In this document: piece by piece, positions 1 to 10,413 of the stretch | Layout of the letters: every line of letters starts with the position of its first letter | How positions within the stretch are numbered: position 1 is the first letter of the stretch | Origin: Bradyrhizobium sp. Rc3b | GTDB lineage: Bacteria; Pseudomonadota; Alphaproteobacteria; Rhizobiales; Xanthobacteraceae | NCBI RefSeq assembly: GCF_900114915.1 | Contig: NZ_FOUS01000021.1 | Coordinates: 1-64,000, forward strand | Reading direction: 5' to 3' | DNA length: 64,000 nucleotides | The notes under the pieces: model-generated | Told to the model about the DNA's origin: nothing | Databases searched by the model: none | Seen by the model: the letters and a program-made list of their open reading frames with translations, nothing else | Program-made: the position numbers and the translations under genes

Positions 1-225
1 TTTGGCCGCGTTCGCCGCCAGCAATCCGTCAAGCTCTACTGCCCATCGTCCCAGCTTTGGCCGCGGCTGCACCTGCCGCTCATACTCGAAGGAGGTCTCT
101 CCCGACCTTAGAACCTTGCGGACCGTGTTCCGTGACACCTTCAGGTCACGGGCGATCTCCTTGATCGTCTTGCCCTTGATGAAGTGCTCGCGCCGAATCC
201 GCGCAATCGTCTCCACGACCAGCAT
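1..225 (-). CDS. istA: IS21-family transposase IstA, N-terminal part (cut by window edge)
   Basis: Read from the ATG at 225 the strand gives 75 uninterrupted codons to the window edge. The product has an N-terminal helix-turn-helix (IKEIARDLKVSRNTVRKVLR, residues 21-40) followed by the FEYER...QPRPKLG stretch typical of IstA, the transposase of IS21-family elements. The DDE catalytic core and the IstB ATPase would lie to the left, outside the window. The multiple repeats just upstream (276-339) fit an IS21 terminal region. Family assignment is firm; whether the element is complete cannot be seen. Confidence 0.85.
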   Translation of the reverse strand, partial: MLVVETIARIRREHFIKGKTIKEIARDLKVSRNTVRKVLRSGETSFEYERQVQPRPKLGRWAVELDGLLAANAAK

Positions 226-339
226 CCTCCACCACCTGCTTTGTTACGAAGCAGGCAGCGCAACAGACCAACCTGTAGGGGGTCAATTTTGGACGCCGAT
301 CCCCCGGCTTAGGGGGTCAATATTGCAGGCCGAATGACA
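226..339. mobile_element. IS21-type terminal region with two short repeats
   Basis: The 12-mer TAGGGGGTCAAT occurs twice, at 276-287 and 310-321, 34 bp apart, which fits the multiple terminal repeats of IS21 elements. The outermost bases read inward as TGTCATTCGG, ending at 339. At 340 homology with the intact pepM copy (counterpart 37127) begins abruptly. That abrupt start is the evidence that 339/340 is the element boundary and that insertion removed the 3' part of the pepM copy. Confidence 0.7.
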
Positions 340-813
340 TTCACGGCCCGCAGGCGACCGGAAAATTCATCGATATTGGCGAGCGGATGCCGCTCGCCAA
401 TCAGTGAGTGCAGCTTCGGAAAGCAGCTGTCCTGAAGCGAGATGCCCGCCGCGCCAGACTGATGAAGTTTGCGTGCGAGGAGGCGAGCATTGTTGAAATT
501 GCCGAAGCCCCCGTCACCATCAACGAGCACAGGCAGCTCGCTCGAGTCCACGATCCGTTCGACGCTCTGGACCAGCTGTGTCCATGAAACTTCATTGGCA
601 TCGCGATAGCCGAGCGAGCTTCGACAAACCAGACGCCCAGAGCCCTTTGAATCCTGCGCGCTCGGCGATTGTGGCGGACAGGCCGTCATGGGCCTCCATC
701 AGGAACGACAGATCATCATTCGAGCAGACTTGGGCGCGAAGCATCTCGACAGGAGACGGCGCTGAGGTTTGGCGACCTGTGGTAGGCCGAACGGCCTGTG
801 GTTGAAACTGCAT
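340..813 (-). pseudogene. Broken phosphoenolpyruvate mutase copy (pepM pseudogene)
   Basis: The fragment starts at the ATG at 813 and matches the N-terminal half of the intact PEP mutase at 36670-37605 nearly base for base. It is broken twice. A 5-bp deletion near 622 (intact copy: AGCAA after GAGCGAGCT) shifts the frame inside the GLSIASSLGYRDANEAS region, and the IS21 end at 339/340 removes everything after the RLRAVKDT region. Active-site positions have also drifted: the intact LEDSCFPKMNS reads LQDSCFPKLHS here, losing the metal-binding Glu and the loop Asn. It cannot make an active enzyme. The Ser in place of the usual Lys of the EDK motif is shared with the intact copy, so it predates the duplication. 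Confidence 0.9.
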
Positions 814-1175
814 GCCTAAATCCTTGAAGCCGGTCCTCGATTGGCGCCAACGTCACTGTTCATATCTTTTTGAGGTGACGCCGATCAATGACCAGCGTTG
901 GTAGTTTATTAAAACGCGCAGACTTGCATGATCGCTGTGGGAATGGCACCGGGCGCAAAGCTTCGCTATGGGTTATTTTAACGTGCCTAAAGGTTGGACG
1001 GAAGATTTTTGGATGCAAATGAATAACCTCCTTCCGCGAGCCTGGTGCTACGACGCCCGAGGGAGAATCTCCCACTCTTTGGCGGGAAGAATGCTTCGTG
1101 AAGGCTTATATCCGGCTCACATAGATTTGGACGCAAATATCAACAGCCACGATTCTCGTAGTGCTGCTGTCGGGT

Positions 1176-1193
1176 GTACGACATATGTCGTAC
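1176..1193. promoter_or_regulatory. Perfect 18-bp dyad, lux-box-like operator
   Basis: GTACGACATATGTCGTAC is an exact inverted repeat; flanking GGG (1172-1174) and CCC (1195-1197) extend it with one mismatched pair. Its centre lies about 165 bp before the LuxR-type gene at 1349 and 363 bp before the pepM pseudogene start. The duplicate block has a dyad at the equivalent place (37966-37983) in which changed bases in one arm are matched by changes in the other. It is probably a binding site for the neighbouring LuxR-type protein; the binder is inferred. Confidence 0.6.
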
Positions 1194-1348
1194 GCCCCTC
1201 GACAGAGCTGCAGTGGGACGGCAGCCTCGCGCGATTTTCGCGGCAATATCCGAAGAATTTGTCCTGCCTCGCCGATGTTTGCTGGCGCCACTGAGTGGCA
1301 TGGCATTTGCTGATTCCTCTCCTGTTCTCTCGACTGCAGGAGAAGTTC

Positions 1349-1561
1349 ATGTCGGATGTGCAAGAGGTGGCGCTGTCGGAACGGGAACGACAGTGTTTGC
1401 GATGGGTCGAGGAGGGGAAGTCATCCTGGGCCATCGGAGTCATCCTGAAAGTGAGCGAGAACACCGTCAACTTTCATCTCAAGAACGCGATGCGAAAGCT
1501 GGAAACGTCCAGCCGGACTCAATGCGTCGTCAAGGCACGACGACTCGGCCTTTTAGAGTAA
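1349..1561 (+). CDS. Stand-alone LuxR-type HTH DNA-binding protein (70 aa)
   Basis: The protein is essentially only the C-terminal DNA-binding domain of LuxR/quorum-sensing regulators: LSERERQCLRWVEEGKSSWA, then the recognition region VSENTVNFHLKNAMRKL and a VVKARRLGLL end. The KSSW and NAMRKL elements are those of acyl-homoserine-lactone receptors, but the autoinducer domain is absent. The ATG at 1349 is preferred to upstream starts because AGGAGA lies 8 bp before it. It may bind the dyad at 1176-1193 and act without ligand, or by dimerising with a full-length LuxR. A close paralogue lies at 38138-38335 beside the intact pepM. Confidence 0.75.
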   Translation: MSDVQEVALSERERQCLRWVEEGKSSWAIGVILKVSENTVNFHLKNAMRKLETSSRTQCVVKARRLGLLE

Positions 1562-2300
1562 CGGCCGCGGTTCTGCTGCCGGGTGCAGATCTGGCGGGCG
1601 AGTGTGGGTTGCTCCGGCGGCGAGGGCGAGGCGAACCCGGAGCTGTAGAGCGGCAGGCGCTGTTACTCATAACAGGTGTGCTTCTATTTTCGTTTCCGAT
1701 CCCGGGGCACCGTGGGCCACTAGGCGATGTTAGATCACGGGCGCATAACGGTCTTGAAAAGCTCGACGGTCGGTCGACTGCCTATGTTAATGTTGTGATC
1801 GGTCCTCCCCCCTTGCTGCGGCGCGGCGGACGTATGCGTGTTGCAAATTGAAGAGAGGCGATCGTTGCGGCTTAAGTGCTGAAGTCGTGGTCATGGCAAA
1901 GGCGGCGTAGAGGGCCTGGGCCTGACACGAAGACGGCAATGATAGTCCGTGAACCCATTTCCAAAATCGTGCTTTGGTAGACGTTGCACATACTCTAGCG
2001 CTCTGTGCGCTCGACCAAGTGCGGGCGATCCTCACGAAGCGCAGCTAGCTTAATCAACGACCTTTCGCGGACCCCCAGTGCGCCTGTTGCGTTCTTCAGA
2101 TGATGTGGCGGATACGAGATAAGCTGATATGTTTGCGGCGGACGGCGCGATATGGGTGTCTCCGCAAAGGCGGACGGACTCCGATGTCGAAGTGGCTGAG
2201 TTGGACTACGGCCACAGGGCGTCATCGATGATTTGGAAACGTGGCAGTATCGGAGAACGTTGAGGAGAATTCTGCGCGCAACGCGACTACAATTCAAGGC

Positions 2301-2997
2301 CCAATGTTCAGCTCTTATGCCTTCTCGGCGCGGTGGGGGCGACACGTACGGGCCATTGACGACGCAAGCCCCTGCGACCCTGGTCAAACATTCGGGCTGC
2401 AATCTCGTGCTCGCATAGTGGGGGAGCTGCCCCCATTGTTTGTGCCGCCGGCAGAGCATCAAGCCGAACACATCGGAGGCATCCTCCTCAGGGTATAAAC
2501 AGGGGCATGTCATGGAGGCGGATGGTATCACCGCAGACGCACGAGCTAATAGAGCCAAGGTAGTCGGCCGCAGTAGCTTGAAAAAAACTTCTCTGCGGGT
2601 TTCTAGCTCGTATTCGGAGGCGCGATGATGCGTCTCACGGGCGGACCACGCCAGGAGCCCTATGATGCCCGTCTGTGTCGTGCCGGAGCGGCCGGCGGAT
2701 GTAGGCGAGCAAATCTGCGGCATCGGGAGGATTGACGACACCATAGACTCTTCGATGTCGCGCTGAGGCCATTCAAATGGTGCCGATCAGGAGGGTCACC
2801 CCGTCACAGCGCCCGAGTCTTCCTAGCGTCTAAGGCCATCGTGCGTCGCCGCCTACGACGGCAACGCTGACGTGCACTCATCAAAGCCGATGAAGCCAAA
2901 CGTCGTCTTTCCTTAATTCGACATCTCGTCGCCTCATCCGTCACGACCGCCTCAAAGTCCCGGATGGATGCAGCAATCCGACCATTTTGCTCGACTG
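2301..2997. other. Non-coding stretch
   Basis: Open frames here (for example a long - strand frame at 1995-2744) lack ribosome-binding sites and recognisable domains and overlap the duplicated non-coding tail. No gene is supported. Confidence 0.5.
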
Positions 2998-3028
2998 GTC
3001 AGATTCCGGAAAGGTAGACCTGCGATCC
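2998..3028 (+). promoter_or_regulatory. Putative tts box (TtsI-dependent type III promoter)
   Basis: The segment begins GTCAGATTCCGGAAAGGTAG. Compared with the rhizobial tts-box pattern as I recall it (GTCAG-TT-TCGAAAGCT, then a C about five bases on), it keeps GTCAG, TT, GAAAG, the following T and the later C, with mismatches in the middle and at the GC of AGCT. It lies about 100 bp before the otsA-like ATG at 3101, a normal distance. A motif model is needed to confirm it. Confidence 0.45.
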
Positions 3029-3100
3029 TGGCTAGTGGAGATATCTAGGGGCTGATCTGCGACTGCATCGAACGCAAATATTGTCAAAGGGAGTCACGAG

Positions 3101-4963
3101 ATGTTTCGAATCCATGACAGCCTCGATACAGCAACGTTAAACTCCGGCAGTACATCAGGCGCTGCCCAACAAGATGAGACCAGGGGCCAGGCGGCCTTTG
3201 ACCAGAACCTGGACGAAATACCGTTGGAGCAAGAGCAACAAGGAGGTGCAGGTCCTTCCGATGCTGTTGTCCCCGGCGAGCTGGGGAACGGGCTCGATGC
3301 GGTCAACCGGAAGCCCGACATGAAGCTGGTCGTCATTTCGAACCGCGTTGCGCCGTTCGACCCCAATAAACCCCAGACCGGCGGGCTTGCGGCGGGCCTC
3401 GAACCGGTTGTTGAACGTTCCGGCGCGGTCTGGATGGGCTCATCGGAGAAGCGCGGCGATGGGACCGCGCAGCCCCTGCCGCTCGTGAAGACCGGTACAG
3501 GCAATGTGGCGAGGCTCGATCTGCCACAAGCGCACTACGGTGGCTATTATAGAGGTTTCTCGAATTCTACGCTATGGCCAGCATTGCACTCTCTGCCCGA
3601 CCAAATGTCAGTCTCCACAGCCGATTATGACAGCTCGGACTCCGATTACGACAGCTATCGAAAGATCAACGAGTTTATGGCGCGTGCGGCATTCGACTTG
3701 CGGGATAGGGACGCGTTCTGGGTGCATGATTATCATTTTCTTCTGCTCGGGGCCAATCTGCATAGCCTCGGCATTGAGCGGCCGACCGGCTTTTTCCTGC
3801 ATACGCCATGGCCGGCGCCCGACATGGTAGAGCGCGTACCCAACCATCGCGAACTGATGAAGTCGATGCTGGAGTACGATCTGCTCGGCTTTCAGACGAA
3901 CGGGGATTTGAACAATTTCCTGGCCTGCCTGCGGACCTATTTCGGGCTGGAGAGCAAGGATGGTGTCGTGACCACGCAGCGCGGCCAGACGCGACTTCAA
4001 AGATTCCAAATCGGTATCGATCCCAAGCAGTTCGCAGAGTATCTTGCGGGCGACCTTTCGCCCGCCGAGCAAGAAAAAGTCTCGTCACTATTGCAAAACT
4101 TCGAGGGCGCAAAGTTTGCTATCGGCGTAGACCGGCTCGACTACACGAAAGGTATCGACAAGCGGGTCGAGGCATTCAACCACCTTTTAGCAGCCGAGCC
4201 AGGCAGCATCTCGCTGTTGCAGATCGCGCCGGCCTCACGCGCCGACGTCGATCAGTATCGGAAGTACAAGGAGGACGTGGAGAATGCGATCAACCACGTC
4301 AATGCCGAACATGGCACAGACGACTGGAGGCCAATCCGCTACACGAATGACTCGTTCAGCCAGGCTGCGCTGGCGCGTCTTTACCGCGCGGCACATGTCG
4401 GTGTGGTCACGCCGCTGCGGGACGGGATGAATCTGGTAGCGAAAGAATATGTTGCTGCACAAGACCCGAACAATCCTGGCGTTCTGGTCTTATCGAAGTT
4501 TGCAGGTGCGGCTGAAGACTTCAAGGACGACGAAGCGCTGCTGGTGGATCCAAACCACCCCGAAGAGATCGCAGCCGCTATTTCCAAAGCGGCTAACATG
4601 CCGCTTGAGGAGCGTGTCAAGCGCTGGCGGTCGATGATGGACAAGATTGAATCTTACACCATTCACGACTGGTCGGCGGACTACCTTCGGGAGCTGGACA
4701 AAAGCCGCATCACGGTTCCGGCTGATCAGATCCTCCTTCCCGGCTTCGGCTGGAGCAACGAGGCTCAAATGCCGCTGTACCAGAACTATAACAAGGCCTT
4801 CACCGCCTATAACGAGATCGACCCGGCGGATGCCACTTTGAGGGAGGCTGCCTATGCAGACGTGGAGGCGGCCTTTGAGGCTTTAGCGGCCCCACTGAAG
4901 CATACACAGGACAGACTCTGGGATCCGCCGGCGGCCACAGCTTCACGGGATGGTGGTCGCTGA
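3101..4963 (+). CDS. otsA: Trehalose-6-phosphate synthase (GT20) with N-terminal extension; possible type III effector
   Basis: The enzyme makes trehalose-6-phosphate from UDP-glucose and glucose-6-phosphate. The GT20 core starts at residue 74 (MKLVVISNRV) and keeps the glucose-6-phosphate loop (NRV...GGLA), WVHDYHFLLLG, GVDRLDYTKGI and DGMNLVAKEYVA, so activity is expected. At 620 aa it is longer than usual OtsA (about 460-490). Residues 1-73 are an extra Ser/Gln/Gly-rich, acidic, low-complexity segment, and about 60 extra residues follow the core. With the tts-box-like sequence upstream, the extension could be a type III secretion signal; Ralstonia RipTPS is a known secreted enzyme of this family. 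AGGGAG lies 12 bp before ATG 3101. An internal ATG at 3320 would give an ordinary cytosolic OtsA. Confidence 0.9.
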   Translation: MFRIHDSLDTATLNSGSTSGAAQQDETRGQAAFDQNLDEIPLEQEQQGGAGPSDAVVPGELGNGLDAVNRKPDMKLVVISNRVAPFDPNKPQTGGLAAGLEPVVERSGAVWMGSSEKRGDGTAQPLPLVKTGTGNVARLDLPQAHYGGYYRGFSNSTLWPALHSLPDQMSVSTADYDSSDSDYDSYRKINEFMARAAFDLRDRDAFWVHDYHFLLLGANLHSLGIERPTGFFLHTPWPAPDMVERVPNHRELMKSMLEYDLLGFQTNGDLNNFLACLRTYFGLESKDGVVTTQRGQTRLQRFQIGIDPKQFAEYLAGDLSPAEQEKVSSLLQNFEGAKFAIGVDRLDYTKGIDKRVEAFNHLLAAEPGSISLLQIAPASRADVDQYRKYKEDVENAINHVNAEHGTDDWRPIRYTNDSFSQAALARLYRAAHVGVVTPLRDGMNLVAKEYVAAQDPNNPGVLVLSKFAGAAEDFKDDEALLVDPNHPEEIAAAISKAANMPLEERVKRWRSMMDKIESYTIHDWSADYLRELDKSRITVPADQILLPGFGWSNEAQMPLYQNYNKAFTAYNEIDPADATLREAAYADVEAAFEALAAPLKHTQDRLWDPPAATASRDGGR

Positions 4964-6134
4964 CAGGAGCTCGGTGTGACCGGACGAAAGCATAGCGCGG
5001 CGGATGACAGGCTTCTGTAGCAGAACAGAGGAGCAATCCAAGTCTTTGTGCTGACGCGGTTCCTGCGGGCGACACAGACCAGCAAGATCTCAGGGAATTA
5101 ACGAGCTGCGTCAAGACAGCATGCGAGTGGTCCATGACCAGAATGGGAGTGAATTCATGTTGCTATCTGTAAACGACGCTGCTGCGAGTGGTGGCGGCGG
5201 CAGTCGGTGCGCTGCTGCCAGTTGATCGCTCTCCGGAAAGCGGCGCTTGCCTCTGGGGCCGCAACAGCACCCGTACGGTACAGTTCGCAGTGAGGCTTGC
5301 ACTCGCCTCGGGCCGGCTCGGATGATCCGGCAGCAGCGCGCATTCTCGATCGAAAATCTCATCCTTGATTGCTTTTGCGCAATAGGGCGCCGATGAGACC
5401 ACGGCTCCTGTGTCGGTCCAAACCGGGTGGATCAGGATCGTTTAAGCTGGAGGTCGCTCCTCAATTGCTGCTGATGCCAGCTTCATTTCGCCATTTGTTG
5501 CGCAGAAGAGCCTGATCTGGTGCTTGTACCTTTGTTGATTGTTGGCTCAATCCCAGGACGTGTTGCGAGATAGGCCGTTTGTTGGGCATTTTTACTTTCC
5601 TCGTCTCGAGCGCAATCCTCTCGGAAATCCTCAACGAACCGAGTTATCGACGCGCCCGCGTGTGTTTCGCAAGCAAAAAGCTCCTTCAACTCGGCAATGC
5701 TTCCAGCTAACGGGTCAGAGCTTGCCATGCAAACCACCCTCACATGATGTCGATCCGGCTGCTCATAAATGCGCTGGTCTTTAGCCTGGTGCCCATCGAC
5801 AAGTCTGCCCGATGACGCCAGCCAGGAGGACCTCAGATGCGGAGGTAAGCAGCATCGCTGCGTCCCGGGCTTGCCACTGAAGATCGAAAATGCAGCTGCT
5901 GTCTCACAGGCCGTCCGCCGACATGCTGTGTTGTCTGCTTGGCAACCAATGTCGGCACCCGGACATGGTCGTGTAGGCCCGAACGGCTGAAATTTGCGAC
6001 CCTTTAGCCGGCACGCCGTTTGCAATGAGTGGTCCGGCGAGAAGCGCAAGCGCTGTGCCATGCGTTGGGTGCTTGGCGCCGCTTCTGCTTTGACGTGCCA
6101 GGCGCAGCCCTTCGACCTCTTCAGGAGACAGCCC
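4964..6134. other. Non-coding stretch
   Basis: No open frame here combines a start signal with a recognisable domain. I see no RNA gene or clear terminator. Confidence 0.5.
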
Positions 6135-8256
6135 ATGAACACGTCGCCCCGCTCCGCCGCGCGGCCTTCGACTGACCGCGCCACTTCCACGGCGCTTTCA
6201 CAGGAGCAAACGGCTGGCGCCGCCATCAATGATCCATTCCTCTGGCTGGAGGAAATCGAAGGACAAGGCGCATTGGCTTGGGCTCGCGCCGAGAACGAGA
6301 AGACGCTCGGCGTGCTCCAGTCAGACCCCCGCTATCGGTGCTTCTACGAACAGGCGCTCAGCATCCTGCAGGCCAAGGACCGGATCGCGTAGTTTCGTTG
6401 GGACGGCACGGACTGGATAATTTCTGGCGAGATGAACATCAGGTGCGCGGCATCTGGCGGCGCACCACGCTTGAGAGCTATCGCAGCCAGGAACCGCGAT
6501 GGGAGACCATCCTCGACATCGACGCACTGGCTATCGCCGAGAACAGGAATTGGGTCTTTCAAGGGCGCTGCTACCTTCCGCCTGAAGAAGCCTCTGCCTG
6601 CTTTTTCTTTCCGATGGCGGCAAGGATGCCGCGTCCATACGAGAGTTCGACAGCCACGCTAAGACCTTCGTGCCCGACGGCTTTTATCTTCCAGAGGGCA
6701 AGCAGCACGTCAGCTGGATCGATCGTGATACGCTCCTTGTTGCACGGGACTGGGGCGAGGGGACCTTGACGCAAGCCGGCTACCCCTTTGTGGTGAAGGA
6801 GCTCAAACGCGCTCAGCCGCTCAGTGAGGCTCGCGAGATCTTTCGTGGCGAGCCCACCGACGTTCAGACGCGCCCCTTCGTGCTTCGTGATAGGGAGGGT
6901 CATATTCATGCAACCGGCGCGAAGCGCTTGATCAGCTCTTTCGAGTACGAGTATGTGGTCTTCCGCTCCGATGGACCCGTCAAGCTCAATTTGCCGAAGA
7001 AGGCCGCGATGAGGGGACTGGTGGCTGGTCGCCTGCTTGTGAAGCTTGATGAAGAATGGAGCCGGCACGGCGATATCAGCTTCGCCGCCGGATCGCTGAT
7101 TTCGTATGACTTGGCCGAATGGAAACAGGATCCGCTGCGCGCCAAAGCCTCGCTTGTCTTTCAACCTGGGCCCCGCCAGGCCCTGAGCGGGTTAAGCGCC
7201 ACAAAGAATTTGTTGATCCTCACGATCCTTGAGAACGTTCAGAGCAAAGCGTTGATTTATAAGTACGATCAGGGAGTTTGGGCGGCGACGCCGATCCCGC
7301 TACCGGAACATACAAATGTCAGCCTGTCAGCCGCCTCCGATGAAGCGGACCAGGCCATGTTCACCGTTTCGAGCTATCTCAGACTAACGTCAGTCTGGTA
7401 TTTTGATGCCGAAAGCAAAAGCCTTGAGGAATGGAAGACGACACCTTCTGCCTTCGATGCGTCCAACCATGTCGTGGAGCAGCTCGAAGCCAGTTCGCGT
7501 GATGGCACGTCAATTCCCTATTTTCTAGTGCGGCCGAAGAACGCAACGTTCGACGGCGCCATTCCGACCCTTCTTTATGGCTATGGCGGGTTCCAGGCCT
7601 CGCTTCTGCCCTCTTATCTGGGGCCGGTAGGGCGGCTCTGGCTTGAACAAGGCAATGCCTATGTCGTGGCAAACCTGCCCGGGGGCGGTGAGTTTGGTCC
7701 AAAATGGCATCAAGCGGCCCAGGGGGCGACGAAGCAGACTACGTGGGATGATTTCATTGCCGTTGCCGAGGACCTGATCCGCCGGAAGATCACAAGTCCG
7801 AACCGGCTAGGAGTAATTGGCGGCAGCCAGGGCGGGCTGCTCGTTGGCGCCGCAATCACTCAACGTCCCGAGCTCTTCAACGGGGCGATCATCCAGGTGC
7901 CGCTGTTTGACATGCTTCGATACACCAAACTGGGCGCGGGAGCCTCCTGGATCGGCGAGTACGGTGACCCCGCCATTGCCGAGCAGCGTGCGTGGATCGA
8001 CGGCTACTCGCCCTACCAGAAGCTGCTGGCGGGCAAGACCTATCCGGCTCCTTTGATTCTTACATCCACCAAGGACGATCGCGTGCATCCAGGGCACGCC
8101 CGCAAGGCTGCCGCGAAGCTCGCCGCGCTTGGCCAGCCTTATTTCTATTACGAGAACATCGACGGGGGACACAGCGCCGCGGCCAATCTCATGGAATGTG
8201 CGCGTCGACTGGCCCTTGAATACACCTATGCATCGAGGCGGCTTTGTTCTGAGTAA
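6135..8256 (+). pseudogene. Prolyl oligopeptidase family (S9) serine peptidase, broken
   Basis: The original start is the ATG at 6135 behind AGGAGA. The N-terminus (NDPFLWLEEIEGQGALAWAR) is typical of S9A peptidases. The reading is broken by a TAG at 6390-6392 after AKDRIA, a frameshift near 6417 just before NFWRDEHQVRGIWRR, and another near 6580. From about 6670 a long frame continues to 8256 and still holds the whole catalytic domain: Ser in GGSQGG, Asp in STKDDRVHP and His in DGGHSAA. It may be called as a 528-aa peptidase, but it lacks an intact N-terminal beta-propeller and is most likely inactive. Confidence 0.85.
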
Positions 8257-8989
8257 AGTTTGGACAACGGGCTGATCGAAGCAGGCAAAATCGAGACCAC
8301 TGGTCTCAACGTCTTCACGTTGCTTCGCTGAATTCATCGAAGCCAAGGCCAGAGGCTGATGAGCCGCCGGCGCGCGACGAAGTTCGTCAGATGCGCAAGT
8401 TACCGGTTTGAACAGGCTCCGCCGCTGCCGAGCGAGCTTGCCGGTTCTCCAAACACAACAGGACGAGCGGACAACTTGCCAAATGCGCTTCCTTGGGGAT
8501 TGTCTCGGCCGACCCTGTTCTTTCGACGGGACCCGACATGCGGTTACATTCGAAGACGAATAGACAAAGCGCAGCCATGCGAGCGTCTTCGTGCCTGAGA
8601 AAAGGGTGAGGTATCTTCATGCAGGCATGTTCGGATTGATAATCTGCTCCTGGCTGCGCAAAGGAGTTCACGGCCGCTCTGTTGTTCAACGTGAATGAAA
8701 GCCATCCGCCGGCTGGACGAGCGCGGCTTCTTCGAGGCTCAGCAACTCTTCTGTAAGCCGGTGGCGCGCGACGAGTGGGGCGAAGATCAAAACGTCATTT
8801 TGACAAAAAAGTTTGAGGCGAAGTGTCGTCGACGTCAGGATTGTCGCTCGCACGATGCGGCCGCAGCTAGACCACGCGATAGAAAACGAGCACGTGAGCT
8901 GCGCAGTGACGCGGGACTTCTCTTACGACCGTCTTGATGGCCGAGAGACTCTTCGCTAGATCACAACGGTTCACTATGGAGATGCCGCC
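8257..8989. other. Non-coding stretch before csp
   Basis: No supported gene. It probably holds the csp promoter and 5' leader, but no clear promoter match was seen. Confidence 0.45.
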
Positions 8990-9196
8990 GTGGCAATGGG
9001 TATTGTGAAGTGGTTCAACTCGACCAAAGGTTATGGGTTCATCAGGCCTGAGGACGGAAGTCCCGATGTCTTCGTGCACATCAGCGCCGTCGAAAAGGCC
9101 GGTTACACCACCCTCGAAGAGGGGGCCCGGGTAAGTTATCAGCTCAAGGAAGGGCGTTCGGGTAAGACGTCAGCTGAGGATCTCCGGGTTGGCTGA
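8990..9196 (+). CDS. CspA-family cold-shock protein
   Basis: A 68-aa single cold-shock domain, the normal family length. RNP1 (KGYGFI) and RNP2 (VFVHI) are intact, as is the opening GIVKWFNSTKG. Such proteins bind single-stranded RNA and DNA and act as RNA chaperones in the cytoplasm. GGAGA ends about 7 bp before the GTG at 8990, so GTG is preferred; an ATG two codons later is possible. It stands alone with no operon partner. Confidence 0.93.
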   Translation: MAMGIVKWFNSTKGYGFIRPEDGSPDVFVHISAVEKAGYTTLEEGARVSYQLKEGRSGKTSAEDLRVG

Positions 9197-10413
9197 TCCG
9201 GCTCGCCTCCGGAAATTCCTCTCTGCAAAGCGTGTTCTCGCACCTGTCCGGCGATGCCTTGTCATGGCGCGCCGGGCGTTCGGCCTTTCGACCGTCTCTT
9301 CGAGCCAGGGCTGTCTCGCAAACCGCTAGAGAGCCTTGGCGAGGGCGTCCACCGATCACTGCCGTCAGAGTTACAGGAGTTGCAGCCCGGTCGCAGTGTG
9401 GGCGTGGCAAGATATTCCTGCCGGCGGGCCACGAACGGTCCGAAACGTACCGTCGTGATCAAAAGCGGGGAAGTGCACGCCGCCGGGCTGGTACCCCCTC
9501 CGGGCGTGATGCAAGTAGCTCATGAAGGTGCTCGCAGAAGGGGGCTAGTCTGGTTATGGACCACTGGCTGGCTGGCTGCGCTGCGGCTGCAGGGGTATTT
9601 CTGCTACGCTGATGCCGTGAGCCTTCGAGGGCCTGTGTATCCAAAATTGGATTGGTTTGATGAGGCGCGCGGGCAGGTGAAATCGCCGTGGGCCGATCGC
9701 ATGAAGCGTTGGCAGTACACGCGCCGGATCTGAATATCTATTCGGCGGGTTTTGTATTTCGCGATGTTCCTGGCTGGTGAGCAAAACGGGCGGCAATTCC
9801 TATCCGCGATCGAAAAGGCCGCCGCAGGTCAAAAAGAGCGGCCGTGATCAACCATCGATTTCTCGTCCAGCGAAGTCGCTGCGCGAGCGGTCACGGATGC
9901 TACAAATTCTTATTCTCCCACGCTGTCGCAGGCCGTGGGGGCGCAGGAACGGTAGATCCAATCGGCGCACGGCGTGAGGCAGCAGTTGCCTCGACTGCCA
10001 CCCCGGCTGCGAAGCGCGCGCCGCACTTAACCCAGGTAAAGTGCTATCGTTCTAACGCAGCATCGATCAAATCGACAGCGATTGTTGATGGGCTCGGAAT
10101 GATTGTCTTTCCGACGAGAAAGCGTGCGCGCAATCCTCGCAAGATTAGGTCGTAATCAGATTTGGTTAGCTGTCACTGCGCTTCGCCTGTGAGGTATTGC
10201 AGCACGCGGATGGTCTTTGGGGCGAGCCCAGGCGCTGTTGCGCTCGCGTGCTCATGCTGTTGATCAAGCGCGGGTTTCCACTCTTACGCTTGATGATGGG
10301 CGTGGTTGCGCCAGACCAATGGCATCGGGGCCAGTTCTGGCGCCGATGTCGTTCCTGACGAGCCGGATTCGGTTGGATCGAGAGCAATCTTGGGCTTGGC
10401 TTTGGCGGACCTT
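9197..10413. other. Non-coding stretch between csp and the outer membrane protein gene
   Basis: Several overlapping frames of 60-160 codons occur on both strands, none with a recognisable domain or convincing start. No gene is called. Confidence 0.45.

Larger units (their letters stand above)
340..2300. repeat. Segmental duplication, copy 1 (pepM-luxR block)
   Basis: About 1.96 kb is collinear with 37127-39110: pepM on the - strand, a roughly 540-bp divergent spacer with a dyad, a LuxR-type HTH gene on the + strand, and then a shared non-coding tail. The LuxR gene is about nine-tenths identical between copies by eye and the non-coding tail less so, implying an old duplication. Similarity fades around 2290/39105. 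Confidence 0.85.

Noticed and set aside
1995..2744. 249-codon - strand frame
   Set aside because: No domain, no ribosome-binding site, and its duplicated counterpart (38817-39110) keeps only weak, gapped similarity, as expected of non-coding DNA.
5483..6229. 248-codon - strand frame
   Set aside because: Runs opposite the start of the prolyl oligopeptidase gene and shows no recognisable family.
9254..9733. 159-codon + strand frame after csp
   Set aside because: No recognisable domain and several equally long competing frames on both strands.
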